From the NCBI GenBank assembly GCA_945787445.1, contig CALZHT010000001.1, positions 1-64,000 of the forward strand: 64,000 nucleotides of DNA. Direction: 5' to 3'. The stretch comes from an uncultured Desulfobulbaceae bacterium. Its GTDB lineage: Bacteria; Desulfobacterota; Desulfobulbia; Desulfobulbales; CALZHT01. Below, piece by piece: positions 36,727 to 45,869 of this stretch. The stretch's first letter is position 1, and each line of letters begins with the position of its first letter. The notes beneath the pieces are model-generated. The model was given only the letters and a program-made list of their open reading frames with translations, did not search any database and was not told where the DNA came from. A program made the translations under genes and the position numbers.

Positions 36727-37505
36727 GCTAATTCTCGTGCATCAAAAACAGGACCATCCTTGCAGGTGTGTAAATATCCAATTTCTTCTGCAGCTGCCGG
36801 GATGGCACAACCAAGACAAGCTGCAACACCGCAGGCCATCATTGTTTCCATTGAAACCTGACATTCCCAGCCATATTCATCGCAGATCTTTGCAACGGCT
36901 TTTAGCATTGGATAAGGTCCACAGCTAAAAACAGTCCACCCTGCGTCTTGATCCCTAATTTCACCCATCAATTCTGTAACCGGTCCCTTATGGCCCATGC
37001 TGCCATCATCAGTGGCCACCCCAAGTTCCACTCCCAATTTTTCAAAGTCCTGGGTGATTCCCAGCATCTCTTCACGAGATCGTGCCCCCATCAGAACTGT
37101 AACTTTCGAAGGATGTGGTGACCGCAACACCCTTTTCATCAAATGAAATAATGGCGCAACCCCTATTCCTCCGCCAACAATGCAAATCTTGCTCCTATCA
37201 AAGGCAAACCCCCTGCCAAGAGGTCCTATGATATCAATGTGCTGCTCAGGTTTCATGCCCGCTAATAACTTGGTCCCTTTACCGATTACCTTATACAGCA
37301 ACTGGAGGTTACCATTGTCGGTAACTTGATATATAGAAAAAGGACGCCGCAAAAGAGGATCAAAACCATTAAATGCCTTGACCATAACGAATTGGCCAGG
37401 TCTGGCTGCTCTTGCAACCTCAGGAGACTCAAGGGTAATTTTATATATATCTTCAGTAACCTTTTTATTTTGCAGAAGTATTGCTTTTTTTTGAAATTGA
37501 GGCAT
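36717..37505 (-). CDS. pyrK: dihydroorotate dehydrogenase electron transfer subunit
   Basis: The 262-residue subunit has a ferredoxin-reductase fold. FAD binding is RRPFSIYQV, NAD binding includes CIVGGGIGVAPLFHLMK, and a C-terminal [2Fe-2S] site is formed by METMMACGVAACLGC and the later HTCKDGPVFDA. It transfers electrons from PyrD's FMN to NAD+. It immediately precedes and overlaps pyrD. Confidence 0.95.
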   Translation of the reverse strand: MPQFQKKAILLQNKKVTEDIYKITLESPEVARAARPGQFVMVKAFNGFDPLLRRPFSIYQVTDNGNLQLLYKVIGKGTKLLAGMKPEQHIDIIGPLGRGFAFDRSKICIVGGGIGVAPLFHLMKRVLRSPHPSKVTVLMGARSREEMLGITQDFEKLGVELGVATDDGSMGHKGPVTELMGEIRDQDAGWTVFSCGPYPMLKAVAKICDEYGWECQVSMETMMACGVAACLGCAIPAAAEEIGYLHTCKDGPVFDARELAWI

Positions 37506-37702
37506 TTGTATTTGTCTGAGCTATTGAATAGTTACGATAAATTACGATATCATTGAAATACCCAGCTGTGCCGCTGCAGCAGAATAGGAATCCTTGAAAT
37601 GCATGATATTTTATACTCACCCGCTGCCGATTGTGGGCTACTCCCCAGTAAACGAGATCTTTGTCTGCTCCGATACATTATAGAAATGCTTCCCTGGCGT
37701 GT

Positions 37703-38596
37703 TCATCTTGTGATGAGCACATCTACAAGGCGCTCAAGGTCATCAATGGAATAATACTCTATTTCTACTTTGCCCCTTGCTCCCTGTTGAACTATTCTGC
37801 AATTTGTGCCAAGATATCGAACAAGGTCATGGGTTAATGCCTTGCAATATGACTCTGGAATTTCTTCCGACTTTTTCCTCTTACCCCTCTTTTGCTGCTG
37901 AATCCCTGCCTTATTCTTTTTAATCTTTTTCACAAAAGCCTCTGTTTGTCTGACGGAAAAGCCCTGTGATATTATCTGATTGGTTAATTCCTTGAGATCA
38001 TCTTCATCCTCAATACTAACCAGTACCCGCGCATGACCAAGGGTTAAATTGCCGCTTGCCAATTCATCTTTAACAAATTGGGGAAGATGTAAAATTCGTA
38101 AAAAGTTTGCGACTGTTGATCGATCTTTGCCGACTTTTTTGGCAATCTTCTCCTGGGTAAGCCCAAATTCCTTGAAAAGCCGGTGATAGGCTTCAGCTTC
38201 TTCAAGAGGATTTAAGTTTTGCCTCTGGATATTTTCAATTATCGCCAACTCCAGCCGGTCTACCCTTGAAACATCCTCTTTAAGAATTACCGGCACTTCA
38301 TTAAGGCCAGCCAGCTGCGAAGCCCGCCACCTGCGCTCTCCCGCAATCAATTCAAAACGCTCATCATCCTCATCTGTTTTTCTTACAACCAAAGGCTGAA
38401 GTACCCCTTTCTCTTTAATGGAGTCGGCAAGTTGTTCCAAGCCATCTTCATTTATTACCTTTCGTGGCTGATAAGGATTCGGAGAGATGGCCTCTAAAGG
38501 ACAGATAAAATATTTTGTCCCGGTAAGTGCGTCATTTCCTTCGGAGATCGGTAGCAAAGCCTTTAACCCTTTGCCCAAAGCCTTTGGCCTTTTCAT
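37703..38596 (-). CDS. parB: chromosome partitioning protein ParB
   Basis: The 297-residue CTPase clamp binds parS and spreads on DNA. The CTP-binding motif GERRWRASQ sits in the N-terminal domain after NPYQPRKVINEDGLEQLADS. The helix-turn-helix is LTQEKIAKKVGKDRSTVANFLR, and the C-terminal dimerisation tail is IDDLERLVDVLITR. The start ATG shares its A with the parA stop (TGATG), so translation is coupled. A perfect parS lies 260 bp upstream of parA. Confidence 0.96.
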   Translation of the reverse strand: MKRPKALGKGLKALLPISEGNDALTGTKYFICPLEAISPNPYQPRKVINEDGLEQLADSIKEKGVLQPLVVRKTDEDDERFELIAGERRWRASQLAGLNEVPVILKEDVSRVDRLELAIIENIQRQNLNPLEEAEAYHRLFKEFGLTQEKIAKKVGKDRSTVANFLRILHLPQFVKDELASGNLTLGHARVLVSIEDEDDLKELTNQIISQGFSVRQTEAFVKKIKKNKAGIQQQKRGKRKKSEEIPESYCKALTHDLVRYLGTNCRIVQQGARGKVEIEYYSIDDLERLVDVLITR

Positions 38597-39399
38597 CACG
38601 CTTCACCTTTCTTGTTCTTTTGCTTTTTTAAGAATTCTTTACCAAGCATGTCATAGCTTCTCGCACCGCTTGAGGATGGATCATATTGTTGTATTGGCTT
38701 ACCGTAACTCGGACTTTCCGATAGCCTCACGTTTCTGGGTATCACTGTATCAAAAACGAGTTTAGTAAAATGGCTTTTGACTTCATTGGCAACATGGAAG
38801 GTGAGATTATTTCTTTTATCAAACATGGTCAAAAGGAGTCCTTCAATATAAAGCCCCTTGTTATACGTATTTTTCACCAAACGTATCGTCCGTATGAGTT
38901 GACTTAATCCCTCTAAAGCAAAATACTCACACTGAAGCGGAATAATAATTGAATCTGAAGCTGTTAAGGCATTTATTGTCAAAAGACCCAAAGAGGGGGG
39001 GCAATCCACAAGAACAAAATCATAGTTTTTTTTAACCTGCTGCAGAAGAGCAGCAAGATATTTTTCCCTTTTCTTTGCTGACATCAATTCGACCTCAACG
39101 CCAATCAAGTCTATATTTGTTGGGAGTACATGAAGGCTCTTAAAACCATCAACACTGCAAATAGCTTTTTGGGCATCAACCCCATCTACGTAACAGTGAT
39201 ACAAAAGATCTTTTTTCTTCTTTGCCACCATCCCCAATCCGCTCGATGCATTACCTTGGGGATCAGAATCAACAACAAGAACTTTTTTCCCCATCTTTGC
39301 CAGTGACGACGCCAGGTTTATCGCTGTTGTTGTTTTTCCAACCCCACCCTTCTGGTTTGCAAGCGACACGACCTTTGCTGTATTTTTTGATTTCGCCAT
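38596..39399 (-). CDS. parA: chromosome partitioning ATPase ParA
   Basis: The 267-residue Walker ATPase (Soj) drives chromosome segregation. The deviant Walker A is NQKGGVGKTTTAINLAS, Walker A' is VVDSDPQGNASSGLG, and Walker B is FVLVDCPPSLGLLTINAL. The short N-terminus without an HTH domain marks it as a chromosomal type Ib-like/Soj protein. It is coupled to parB, with its promoter in the 39.4–39.8 kb gap. Confidence 0.96.
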   Translation of the reverse strand: MAKSKNTAKVVSLANQKGGVGKTTTAINLASSLAKMGKKVLVVDSDPQGNASSGLGMVAKKKKDLLYHCYVDGVDAQKAICSVDGFKSLHVLPTNIDLIGVEVELMSAKKREKYLAALLQQVKKNYDFVLVDCPPSLGLLTINALTASDSIIIPLQCEYFALEGLSQLIRTIRLVKNTYNKGLYIEGLLLTMFDKRNNLTFHVANEVKSHFTKLVFDTVIPRNVRLSESPSYGKPIQQYDPSSSGARSYDMLGKEFLKKQKNKKGEA

Positions 39400-39577
39400 A
39401 ACACAGAACCTCTACCTTTTTCTCATTTTTTATACCGAAACAAAGCAACGCCAGGCGCAACCACAATCTTTTCCAACATGCCAAAACCCAAAGGCGCCCT
39501 AAAATACAAGGCTGGCCGCTCGCCCAAACCAACATCCGCCAACCATTTCACGAACAACCACAAGAAGCAGAATTGTC

Positions 39578-39646
39578 TTTTTACCACAAGAACGCCAAAC
39601 TTGCTTCCTTTTCAGCTTAGCAATTTACTGTTTTTTGTGGTAAAAA
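39578..39646. repeat. 12-bp inverted repeat upstream of parA
   Basis: TTTTTACCACAA (39578–39589) and TTGTGGTAAAAA (39635–39646) are perfect inverse copies 45 bp apart, 13 bp before parS. The spacing suits paired binding of a regulator better than a hairpin. The motif does not match a DnaA box. Confidence 0.4.
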
Positions 39647-39659
39647 CCTTCACACAGAA

Positions 39660-39675
39660 TGTTTCACGTGAAACA
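39660..39675. promoter_or_regulatory. parS centromere site
   Basis: TGTTTCACGTGAAACA is an exact match to the 16-bp palindromic parS consensus bound by ParB. It lies 260 bp upstream of parA. I found no second perfect site in the window. Confidence 0.96.
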
Positions 39676-39796
39676 TTTACATTTTTTCCTATAATTTCAA
39701 TTATTTATAGTTTATTGTCCATAGTATTGGATCAGTTTCAACGCCACTGAAATAAAAAATTTACATTCTTAGAGTATTCTCAAGGAGCTTTCTTTG

Positions 39797-40363
39797 ATGG
39801 ACATTATCACCATTACGGTTATTGCGGTTGCCCTGGCACTGGATGCTTTCACTGTTGCCCTTGTAACCGGAGTTGTTCTGCCTAATGTCGGTATTCGTCA
39901 CACCTTCAGGCTTTCCTGGCATTTCGGTTTGTTTCAGGGGCTTATGAGTGTCGTAGGTTGGGCGACCGGTCTTACTGTTCGATCATTTATTGAAAATTTT
40001 GGCCATTGGGTCGCTTTTTTGTTATTAACATTAATAGGGATGAGAATGATTATTGAAGCATTAAGCAAAAAATCCAAACCTACAAAAAGGGATCCTACCA
40101 GAGGCGGAACGCTCATAGCACTTTCTATCGCTACAAGTATTGATGCTCTTGCGGTTGGCCTCAGTTTTGCCCTGATCAACATAGATATTTGGCTTCCTGC
40201 CTTAATTATAGCTGTAGTTGCGGCAACCTTTACTGCTGTGGGCATTCATTTAGGTCATGCGATAAAGAATATCACCCGGCTCGGCAGATACATTGAAGTA
40301 ACCGGGGGGCTTGTGTTAATACTTATTGGAACGAAGATATTGCTTGGTAAAATTGCGCTTTAA
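39797..40363 (+). CDS. mntP: manganese efflux pump MntP
   Basis: MntP exports Mn2+ across the inner membrane. The 188-residue protein has six membrane helices and the family duplication with an aspartate in each half (AVALALDAFTVAL and LSIATSIDALAVGLSF), essential for transport. The ATG at 39797 has AAGGAG 9 nt upstream; a TTG one codon earlier is in frame. Confidence 0.93.
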   Translation: MDIITITVIAVALALDAFTVALVTGVVLPNVGIRHTFRLSWHFGLFQGLMSVVGWATGLTVRSFIENFGHWVAFLLLTLIGMRMIIEALSKKSKPTKRDPTRGGTLIALSIATSIDALAVGLSFALINIDIWLPALIIAVVAATFTAVGIHLGHAIKNITRLGRYIEVTGGLVLILIGTKILLGKIAL

Positions 40364-40531
40364 AGGAATTTGCCGGATAGGTAATTCTTTTGGCATTGAC
40401 AGTAATCATTCTCCCCTGTTATTTTTATAAGTTTCATAAAAAAACCCTGCGTACACTTTTCTGCAAAGATTTGCTACTAAAAGCCGCTCAGTCAGGAGAA
40501 GGCTAATCGATTTTGGAGATTTATAAAGAAG

Positions 40532-41830
40532 ATGACAATCCGTGAAGATGCAATAAACAAAAAAACCACCTCTCTTTTCAACCAATGTGCGAAAAATGAG
40601 GGAATATCTCAAGAAAACCTTGTGAAAGGCGTTGCCGAAGGGACCATAGCCATTCCCAAAAACAAACATCATAAATTTGAAAACATAATGGCCATTGGCG
40701 CTGGGGTATCAACAAAAATAAATGCAAATATTGGCTCTTCTAAAGATTATCCTAATGCAGAACAAGAAGTGCAAAAACTTTGTGTGGCAATCAAGGCCGG
40801 TGCTGATACGGTAATGGATCTGAGCATGGGTGGTGATTTGAATGAAGTGCGCAGGGAAATTCTTAAAAGCTGCCCGGTTCCTTTAGGCACGGTGCCAATT
40901 TATCAAGCAGTTGCTGAAACCGTTGAAAACGAAAAGAAACAAATCGGGGAGGTAACTGTTGATCATATTTTTAAAACCATTGAGACACAGGCGCTTGATG
41001 GCGTGGATTTTATGACGATCCACTGTGGGATAACCAAGGATACCTTGGAAAGAGTGCGGGCCCACGATCGTATTATGGGGGTAGTAAGCCGTGGAGGTTC
41101 CTTTACCATTGAGTGGATGAGCCATAACCACAAAGAAAATCCTTTATTTGAACATTTTGACGATCTATTGAGCATACTTAAAGAACATGAGGTGACCTTA
41201 AGCTTGGGTGACGGTATTCGGCCCGGCTGTTTAGCAGATGCAACCGACAGGGGGCAGGTCCAGGAGCTTATTCATTTGGGAGAGCTTACCCAAAGAGCAT
41301 GGGAAGCAGGTGTTCAGGTTATAATTGAAGGGCCTGGGCATATGCCGATGAATCAGATAGAATCTAATATCCTTCTGCAAAAAAGACTGTGTCATGGTGC
41401 GCCATTTTATGTGCTTGGTCCTCTGGTTACTGACATTGCTCCGGGATATGACCATATTACCGGGGCTATTGGCGGTGCCATAGCCGCAGCTTCCGGAGCT
41501 GACTTCCTGTGCTATGTGACACCGGCTGAGCACCTTAAGCTGCCAAACCCGGAAGATGTTAGAGAAGGAGTAATAGCATCAAAGATAGCTGCCCATGCAG
41601 CTGACATTGTCAAAGGTCTTTCCGGAGCAATGGACAAAGATATTGCCATGGCCAAATGCCGAAATAATCTTGATTGGAAGGGGCAGATCGAATTGTCCCT
41701 GGATCCTGAAAAAGCAAGAAGATTCCGTGATGAAGGAGGCACATATAAGGGAGATGCATGTAGTATGTGTGGTTCATATTGTGCGATAAAGGTCTATAAA
41801 CGGGCAACTTCAAAACAAAAAGCAAAATAG
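40532..41830 (+). CDS. thiC: ThiC-family radical SAM enzyme (HMP-P synthase, or BzaF-type)
   Basis: The 432-residue protein is of the short, anaerobic ThiC form that rearranges aminoimidazole ribotide. Segments are [66 protein letters not shown] and [15 protein letters not shown]. The Fe-S cluster motif at the C-terminus is [11 protein letters not shown], CxxCxxxC rather than the usual CxxCxxxxC of long ThiC. The same fold with small changes makes 5-hydroxybenzimidazole (BzaF) in some anaerobes, so HMP-P synthase is likely but not certain. No TPP riboswitch is visible in the 168-bp leader. Confidence 0.85.
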   Translation: MTIREDAINKKTTSLFNQCAKNEGISQENLVKGVAEGTIAIPKNKHHKFENIMAIGAGVSTKINANIGSSKDYPNAEQEVQKLCVAIKAGADTVMDLSMGGDLNEVRREILKSCPVPLGTVPIYQAVAETVENEKKQIGEVTVDHIFKTIETQALDGVDFMTIHCGITKDTLERVRAHDRIMGVVSRGGSFTIEWMSHNHKENPLFEHFDDLLSILKEHEVTLSLGDGIRPGCLADATDRGQVQELIHLGELTQRAWEAGVQVIIEGPGHMPMNQIESNILLQKRLCHGAPFYVLGPLVTDIAPGYDHITGAIGGAIAAASGADFLCYVTPAEHLKLPNPEDVREGVIASKIAAHAADIVKGLSGAMDKDIAMAKCRNNLDWKGQIELSLDPEKARRFRDEGGTYKGDACSMCGSYCAIKVYKRATSKQKAK

Positions 41831-41841
41831 GGGAACAGGGC

Positions 41842-42174
41842 ATGGCAGGATTTTTCCAAAAAATTGGCTTGTGGATCGACTCGACAAACCTTCCTCAGCA
41901 AATTAAAGAAGTTGATTACGTAGGATTGTTTACAAATCCTTGGTTTCTTCTGCCTTTCATCGGATTTTTGATATATTTACTCTATAAACAATCATGGAAT
42001 TCAGTAATCATGATTGGTGTAGGTATTGGCGTGTGGATATTCTCCGGCAGCTCTTTCATGCAAAATTTAATTGTTGATGGGGAATTGCAGCTTGAAAAAA
42101 TACTGCCAATTTTAGCTGTAGGAATAGTCGCCCTTGGCATCATTGTGTATCTCTTGTTTATCAGATCTGAATAG
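41842..42174 (+). CDS. 110-aa membrane protein of unknown function
   Basis: The protein begins 11 bp after the thiC stop, so it is probably co-transcribed with it. It has three membrane helices (about 30–47, PWFLLPFIGFLIYLLYK; 52–70, VIMIGVGIGVWIFSG; 88–107, LPILAVGIVALGIIVYLLF), an amphipathic N-terminus and few charged residues. I recognise no family. A transport or sensing role is possible but unsupported. Confidence 0.75.
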   Translation: MAGFFQKIGLWIDSTNLPQQIKEVDYVGLFTNPWFLLPFIGFLIYLLYKQSWNSVIMIGVGIGVWIFSGSSFMQNLIVDGELQLEKILPILAVGIVALGIIVYLLFIRSE

Positions 42175-42221
42175 CCATCTCAAAACATCCCTATATAATT
42201 CATCACATCTCACATCGCAGG

Positions 42222-42914
42222 GTGAAAACTAAACTTCTTGAAATTTATGACATTCTGCACTGTTTTTTTGGTCCGCAAAAATGGTGGCCCGGAGATACTC
42301 CATTTGAGGTGATGCTTGGTGCGGTGTTGACCCAAAACACAAGCTGGACCAATGCAAGCAGGGCGATTGATAATTTAAGAGAAGACAAACTTTTGTCGTT
42401 TGGCGCTTTAGACTCTTTGCCCCTTGAACTCCTGGCCGCAAAGATACGGCCGTCAGGATATTACAATCAAAAAGCATTACGGATCAAAAGCCTTCTCAAG
42501 AGCATCAGAAACTTCGTCAACCGGAACGAACTCTGCCGGCACGGATCAATGGGAAGCATTGATTATGGGGAAAATGACCTTCTCGATATCTACTTTAACA
42601 ATGATTTAAGAATGTTGCGCGAGTTATTGCTGTCGGTCAAGGGGATCGGACCTGAAACAGCTGATAGTATTATCCTGTATGCAGCCAATAAACCGACGTT
42701 CGTTATTGATGCTTACACTCACAGAATTCTAGCCAGACACAGCGTTGTAGAGGAGGATGCAGATTACGACGAACTTCAGGCTTTATTTATGGATAGCCTG
42801 CCCTGTGATGTAGAACTTTTTAATGAATATCATGCGTTATTTGTCATGACTGGAAAAAATTTTTGCAAAAAAACCACCCCATTATGCGACAAATGCCCAT
42901 TAAGGGATATTTAG
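42222..42914 (+). CDS. endonuclease III-related HhH-GPD DNA glycosylase (COG2231-like)
   Basis: This 230-residue base-excision enzyme starts at GTG. It opens with EIYDILHCFFGPQKWWPGDT and FEVMLGAVLTQNTSW, typical of the EndoIII-related group that includes H. pylori MagIII. The helix-hairpin-helix is VKGIGPETADSIIL. The position of EndoIII's catalytic Lys is Glu, so a lyase step is not expected. The catalytic Asp is retained in VIDAYTHRIL. The Fe-S motif CKKTTPLCDKCPLRDI has three of four cysteines; the stop replaces the fourth. It probably removes alkylated bases such as 3-methyladenine. Confidence 0.88.
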   Translation: MKTKLLEIYDILHCFFGPQKWWPGDTPFEVMLGAVLTQNTSWTNASRAIDNLREDKLLSFGALDSLPLELLAAKIRPSGYYNQKALRIKSLLKSIRNFVNRNELCRHGSMGSIDYGENDLLDIYFNNDLRMLRELLLSVKGIGPETADSIILYAANKPTFVIDAYTHRILARHSVVEEDADYDELQALFMDSLPCDVELFNEYHALFVMTGKNFCKKTTPLCDKCPLRDI

Positions 42915-42978
42915 ATCGATCTGGAAAGTAGAGGATAGTGCATATACTGAGATATAGTGGTCCCAATTCGGTAATTAT

Positions 42979-43350
42979 TCATTTTTCCAGATGTGTATTC
43001 TTGCAAAGAAATTTATCAAGCTGGTCAAGCTGATGACTGGATAACTCTCCAAATTTAACACCTCTACGCCGGATTAAGGTGGCTGAAAAGTCGGAAGACT
43101 CCGCTATAACAAGATCGAAAACGGTTTGATAAGGTAACCGTTCAATATAAAAGGAATGGTCGGTGCAAAAAAGATCCAGCTCCAATTGATCTTGTATATT
43201 TTCCCCATCCGCAAGATATATGAAGGAGAGGCCCTGTTTGCTGATATCTGCAAGTTGCCCGACTTTTGTGGAAATAACGATATAGGAGCCCTCTTGAGGA
43301 CAATATCTGAGTACTTTTCTTCTCTCTTGCTTCGCAGAAATTAAGCCCAT
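42979..43350 (-). CDS. PilZ-domain protein (c-di-GMP effector candidate)
   Basis: The ATG at 43350, next to GGGAGGGG, gives 123 residues. The PilZ motif is partly visible: ERRKVLRY at the start stands for RxxxR, and ADISKQGLSFIYL for the (D/N)xSxxG segment. This is a single-domain PilZ protein, likely a cytoplasmic c-di-GMP receptor. The partner and process are unknown. Confidence 0.8.
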   Translation of the reverse strand: MGLISAKQERRKVLRYCPQEGSYIVISTKVGQLADISKQGLSFIYLADGENIQDQLELDLFCTDHSFYIERLPYQTVFDLVIAESSDFSATLIRRRGVKFGELSSHQLDQLDKFLCKNTHLEK

Positions 43351-43468
43351 TATCACCCCTCCCTTCCCCTGAGCAGAACATGCTGAATAGCTGCACTACT
43401 ATTACATCATGCTCTCGCAAACTTGTCAAAACAAAAGTTAGGCTATTGTAAAAAACAGGCCCATGGAG

Positions 43469-44233
43469 TTACACCCTAATGAGTTCAATTTCTCCCCAGG
43501 CACCAAGATTTTTTCCACAGACTATGAGTATACCCAAAATGCCAGGGATCTTCTGGCCAAAATCAAGACCACGCGCAATATCTGATACATCACTAATTTT
43601 ATTGCAAATACTAGTAGCTGCTGCGTCAGCCAAACCGGTAGATTTGGCAACAACTGTTACAGCATCCGCTCTGCCGAAACTTAAAGAATGCCCGACAGTA
43701 CCGGATGAAGTACAAACACCAAGCGGCATTTTGCCAAAAGGCACCTTAATACCAATACGGTTGGATAGGGGTGAAGATCCGGCAAAAAGTAAAACCCGAC
43801 AATCTTTCTGGCGAGCGATGAAAATATCGCCTCCATTTTCAATGATAATTTCGGAAACACCGGAGACCAGCAGTTGAAGCCCGACAAATTCGGCTATTGC
43901 GCCAGCAACAGCAGCCATTGGACCGACATGAGAAGCATGGGCCACCTTCTGCATATTCTTCACAATGGGAGGTGCAAGAGGATCCAGCGGCAAAGGATCC
44001 AATGCTGTTAAGAATTGTGGGTGCTTTGATATATACCTTTCAAGATGGTTCCGAAATTGGACAACCAGGTGATGTGCTTCAGATGAAACATCTTGGCTGG
44101 CAAGAATATGCAGATCTGTTTCTCGTACTTTACATTCACAAGCAAGCAATTGCGATATATCAAGAATCTGCCTGTAAAATCTTTCTTTATACGTACGAGG
44201 ATCTTTTGCTGTAAGTTTACTTTTTTTAGTCAA
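43469..44233 (-). CDS. UPF0280 (ApbE-related) family protein
   Basis: The 254-residue protein shares the fold of ApbE flavin transferases. Visible family segments are TYKERFYR near the start, ASHVGPMAAVAGAIAEFVG, VSEIIIENGGDIFIAR and CTSSGTVGHSLSFGRADAVTVVA, with the DA(V/A)-type ending of the Mg-binding loop. UPF0280 members of anaerobes and methanogens have no established activity, though FMN transfer is a reasonable hypothesis. It starts at a TTG without a strong ribosome site. Confidence 0.85.
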   Translation of the reverse strand: MTKKSKLTAKDPRTYKERFYRQILDISQLLACECKVRETDLHILASQDVSSEAHHLVVQFRNHLERYISKHPQFLTALDPLPLDPLAPPIVKNMQKVAHASHVGPMAAVAGAIAEFVGLQLLVSGVSEIIIENGGDIFIARQKDCRVLLFAGSSPLSNRIGIKVPFGKMPLGVCTSSGTVGHSLSFGRADAVTVVAKSTGLADAAATSICNKISDVSDIARGLDFGQKIPGILGILIVCGKNLGAWGEIELIRV

Positions 44234-44349
44234 CTTTGCAGATCCCGAAAAAAATTCACCTACTACCCTTTGGCAGTTGCTTCATATTACTTTTAACAAT
44301 ATCCTTGAAAAATTATATTCCATACTAACCATCAGAAAGTAGATAAAAC

Positions 44350-44991
44350 ATGCTTTTTAACAACAAGGAAAGAAACAAAGAACGATTAATTCTTTTTACC
44401 CGTTATCCTGAACCGGGAAAAACCAAAACCCGCCTTATTCCGAAATTAGGTCCACTAGGCGCGGCGCTGTTGCAGCAGCAAATGACAGAAAAGTGTTTTG
44501 CCGTGGCCCAAAAAGCTGCGGCTTACAGGAAATTAGATCTAGAGATTCGATACACCGGCGGCACGATTTCACTTTTCAAAAATTGGCTTAAAGATCCCCA
44601 AATTATCCTGAACGACCAAGGGAAAGGAGAGCTGGGCGAACGCCTGCGGCTGGCATTTATAGATGCTTTCCGGGCGCATAAAGACCGGGTAATCATAATT
44701 GGCTCTGATTGTCCCGGGCTTTCTCTGAAAATTATCAATAATGCTTTCGACCATCTGCGAGAAAAAGAACTTGTCCTCGGGCCTGCCAATGACGGAGGAT
44801 ATTACCTCATTGGTCTGTCAAAGCCTTGCCGAGATCTGTTTGCCAATATATCATGGGGCACGGAGAAGGTCTTGCCAACAACCTTAGAACGAGCGCAAAA
44901 ATTAGGCTTAACCATACATTTGCTTGAGTCACTATCAGATATTGATCGCCCAGAAGACCTCAAACATGTGAATAATAATCCCAACAGGTAA
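44350..44991 (+). CDS. TIGR04282-type glycosyltransferase (DUF2064/CofC-like)
   Basis: The 213-residue protein has a nucleotide-diphospho-sugar transferase fold: LILFTRYPEPGKTKTRLIPKLG is the substrate-binding N-terminus, followed by DRVIIIGSDCPGLS and LGPANDGGYYLIGL. The family is annotated as arsenosugar-type glycosyltransferase or related to CofC guanylyl/uridylyl transferases. The substrate here is unknown, and no arsenic genes are near. Confidence 0.85.
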   Translation: MLFNNKERNKERLILFTRYPEPGKTKTRLIPKLGPLGAALLQQQMTEKCFAVAQKAAAYRKLDLEIRYTGGTISLFKNWLKDPQIILNDQGKGELGERLRLAFIDAFRAHKDRVIIIGSDCPGLSLKIINNAFDHLREKELVLGPANDGGYYLIGLSKPCRDLFANISWGTEKVLPTTLERAQKLGLTIHLLESLSDIDRPEDLKHVNNNPNR

Positions 44992-45169
44992 ATAAAGAAC
45001 GAGCCCGTAGTTTTAAAATCAGCGGAGCGAAATTAGCGTTATCAAGGGTTGGTGTTTAGGAAACCAAGAAACAAAATCATAAGATCGTCAGGAATTGAAA
45101 AATCGGCTGATGCTAACTGAGGCATCGGCCAACATGAGGTCTAACTAAGGAGCCCTTTGAAAGTCCCCC

Positions 45170-45757
45170 CTACTCCGGGGATATTTCTTCACCATTTCTT
45201 ATAATATCTTGCCCAGGTGGAATGGATCTGGCCAGAAGAGGCGGAATGGCTGGTTCCAAGGCAACAAATTGTGAGCGGAAATCATCGCCTTTAAGCAGGG
45301 AAAGCATCATTTTTGAACTCTGGATGAGAAAAGGATAAAAGAGTGATTGTTGTATACGATCAGAAGCTTTGGGAGCAAAACTGGAAACAACAACGAATAT
45401 CAGAGAAACAATAAAAGCAGCTTTGAAAGCCCCAAATACTCCGCCCATAAATCGATCAAACCAGCCTAAAAGTATCACACTCATTACGTTTTTCATGAGA
45501 AAACCAAGGCCGTAAATAAATAAGTAAATGACCAGGAACAGAAAGGTGTAGGCAAGAACAAAGCCTACTTTGGGGCTTGTGATATAGGGAGCTATATACT
45601 GGGCGCATGCGCCATAATACTTGCCGGCAATCACAAATGCCAAGAGCAGAGCAATGATAGAGGTCACCTGCTTAATAAAGCCGGTCCATAAACCTCGAAC
45701 AAGCAAGGCCATGCCGAAAACCAAAATTGCTACATCCAAATAAATAATATTTTCCAT
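45170..45757 (-). CDS. cvpA: CvpA family membrane protein
   Basis: The ATG at 45757, with AAGGTG 7 nt upstream, gives 195 residues (an earlier ATG at 45772 has no ribosome site). Four membrane helices are visible (YLDVAILVFGMALLVRGLW, IIALLLAFVIAGKYYG, VGFVLAYTFLFLVIYLFIYG, and FMGGVFGAFKAAFIVSLIFV). The RGLWTGFIKQV and LGWFDRFMGGVFGAFKA segments are CvpA hallmarks. The family is linked to colicin V production and bile or surface stress. Confidence 0.88.
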   Translation of the reverse strand: MENIIYLDVAILVFGMALLVRGLWTGFIKQVTSIIALLLAFVIAGKYYGACAQYIAPYITSPKVGFVLAYTFLFLVIYLFIYGLGFLMKNVMSVILLGWFDRFMGGVFGAFKAAFIVSLIFVVVSSFAPKASDRIQQSLFYPFLIQSSKMMLSLLKGDDFRSQFVALEPAIPPLLARSIPPGQDIIRNGEEISPE

Positions 45758-45869
45758 AAACGACACCTTCATGGTTGATATAAGAACAAACCCGTTTTAT
45801 GCTAAAATTTCAACTATCTTTTTAGTAAAACCTTAAAACAATTCCGCACTTTTCAAAGCAAGGAAGCCA

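Larger units (their letters stand above)
39400..39796. other. intergenic region between divergent parA and mntP
   Basis: About 400 bases hold the parA promoter, a 12-bp inverted repeat (39578–39589 with 39635–39646), the single parS site at 39660–39675, and an AT-rich leader before mntP. I see no coding frame. There is no recognisable yybP-ykoY manganese riboswitch before mntP. Confidence 0.5.

Noticed and set aside
40364-40531. TPP riboswitch before the thiC-like gene
   Set aside because: No CUGAGA or ACCC-type conserved blocks of the TPP aptamer could be found in this leader.
42912-42914. Pyrrolysine recoding of the TAG in the EndoIII-like gene
   Set aside because: The frame closes after seven more codons and no pyl genes are in view. 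A plain stop is the simplest reading.
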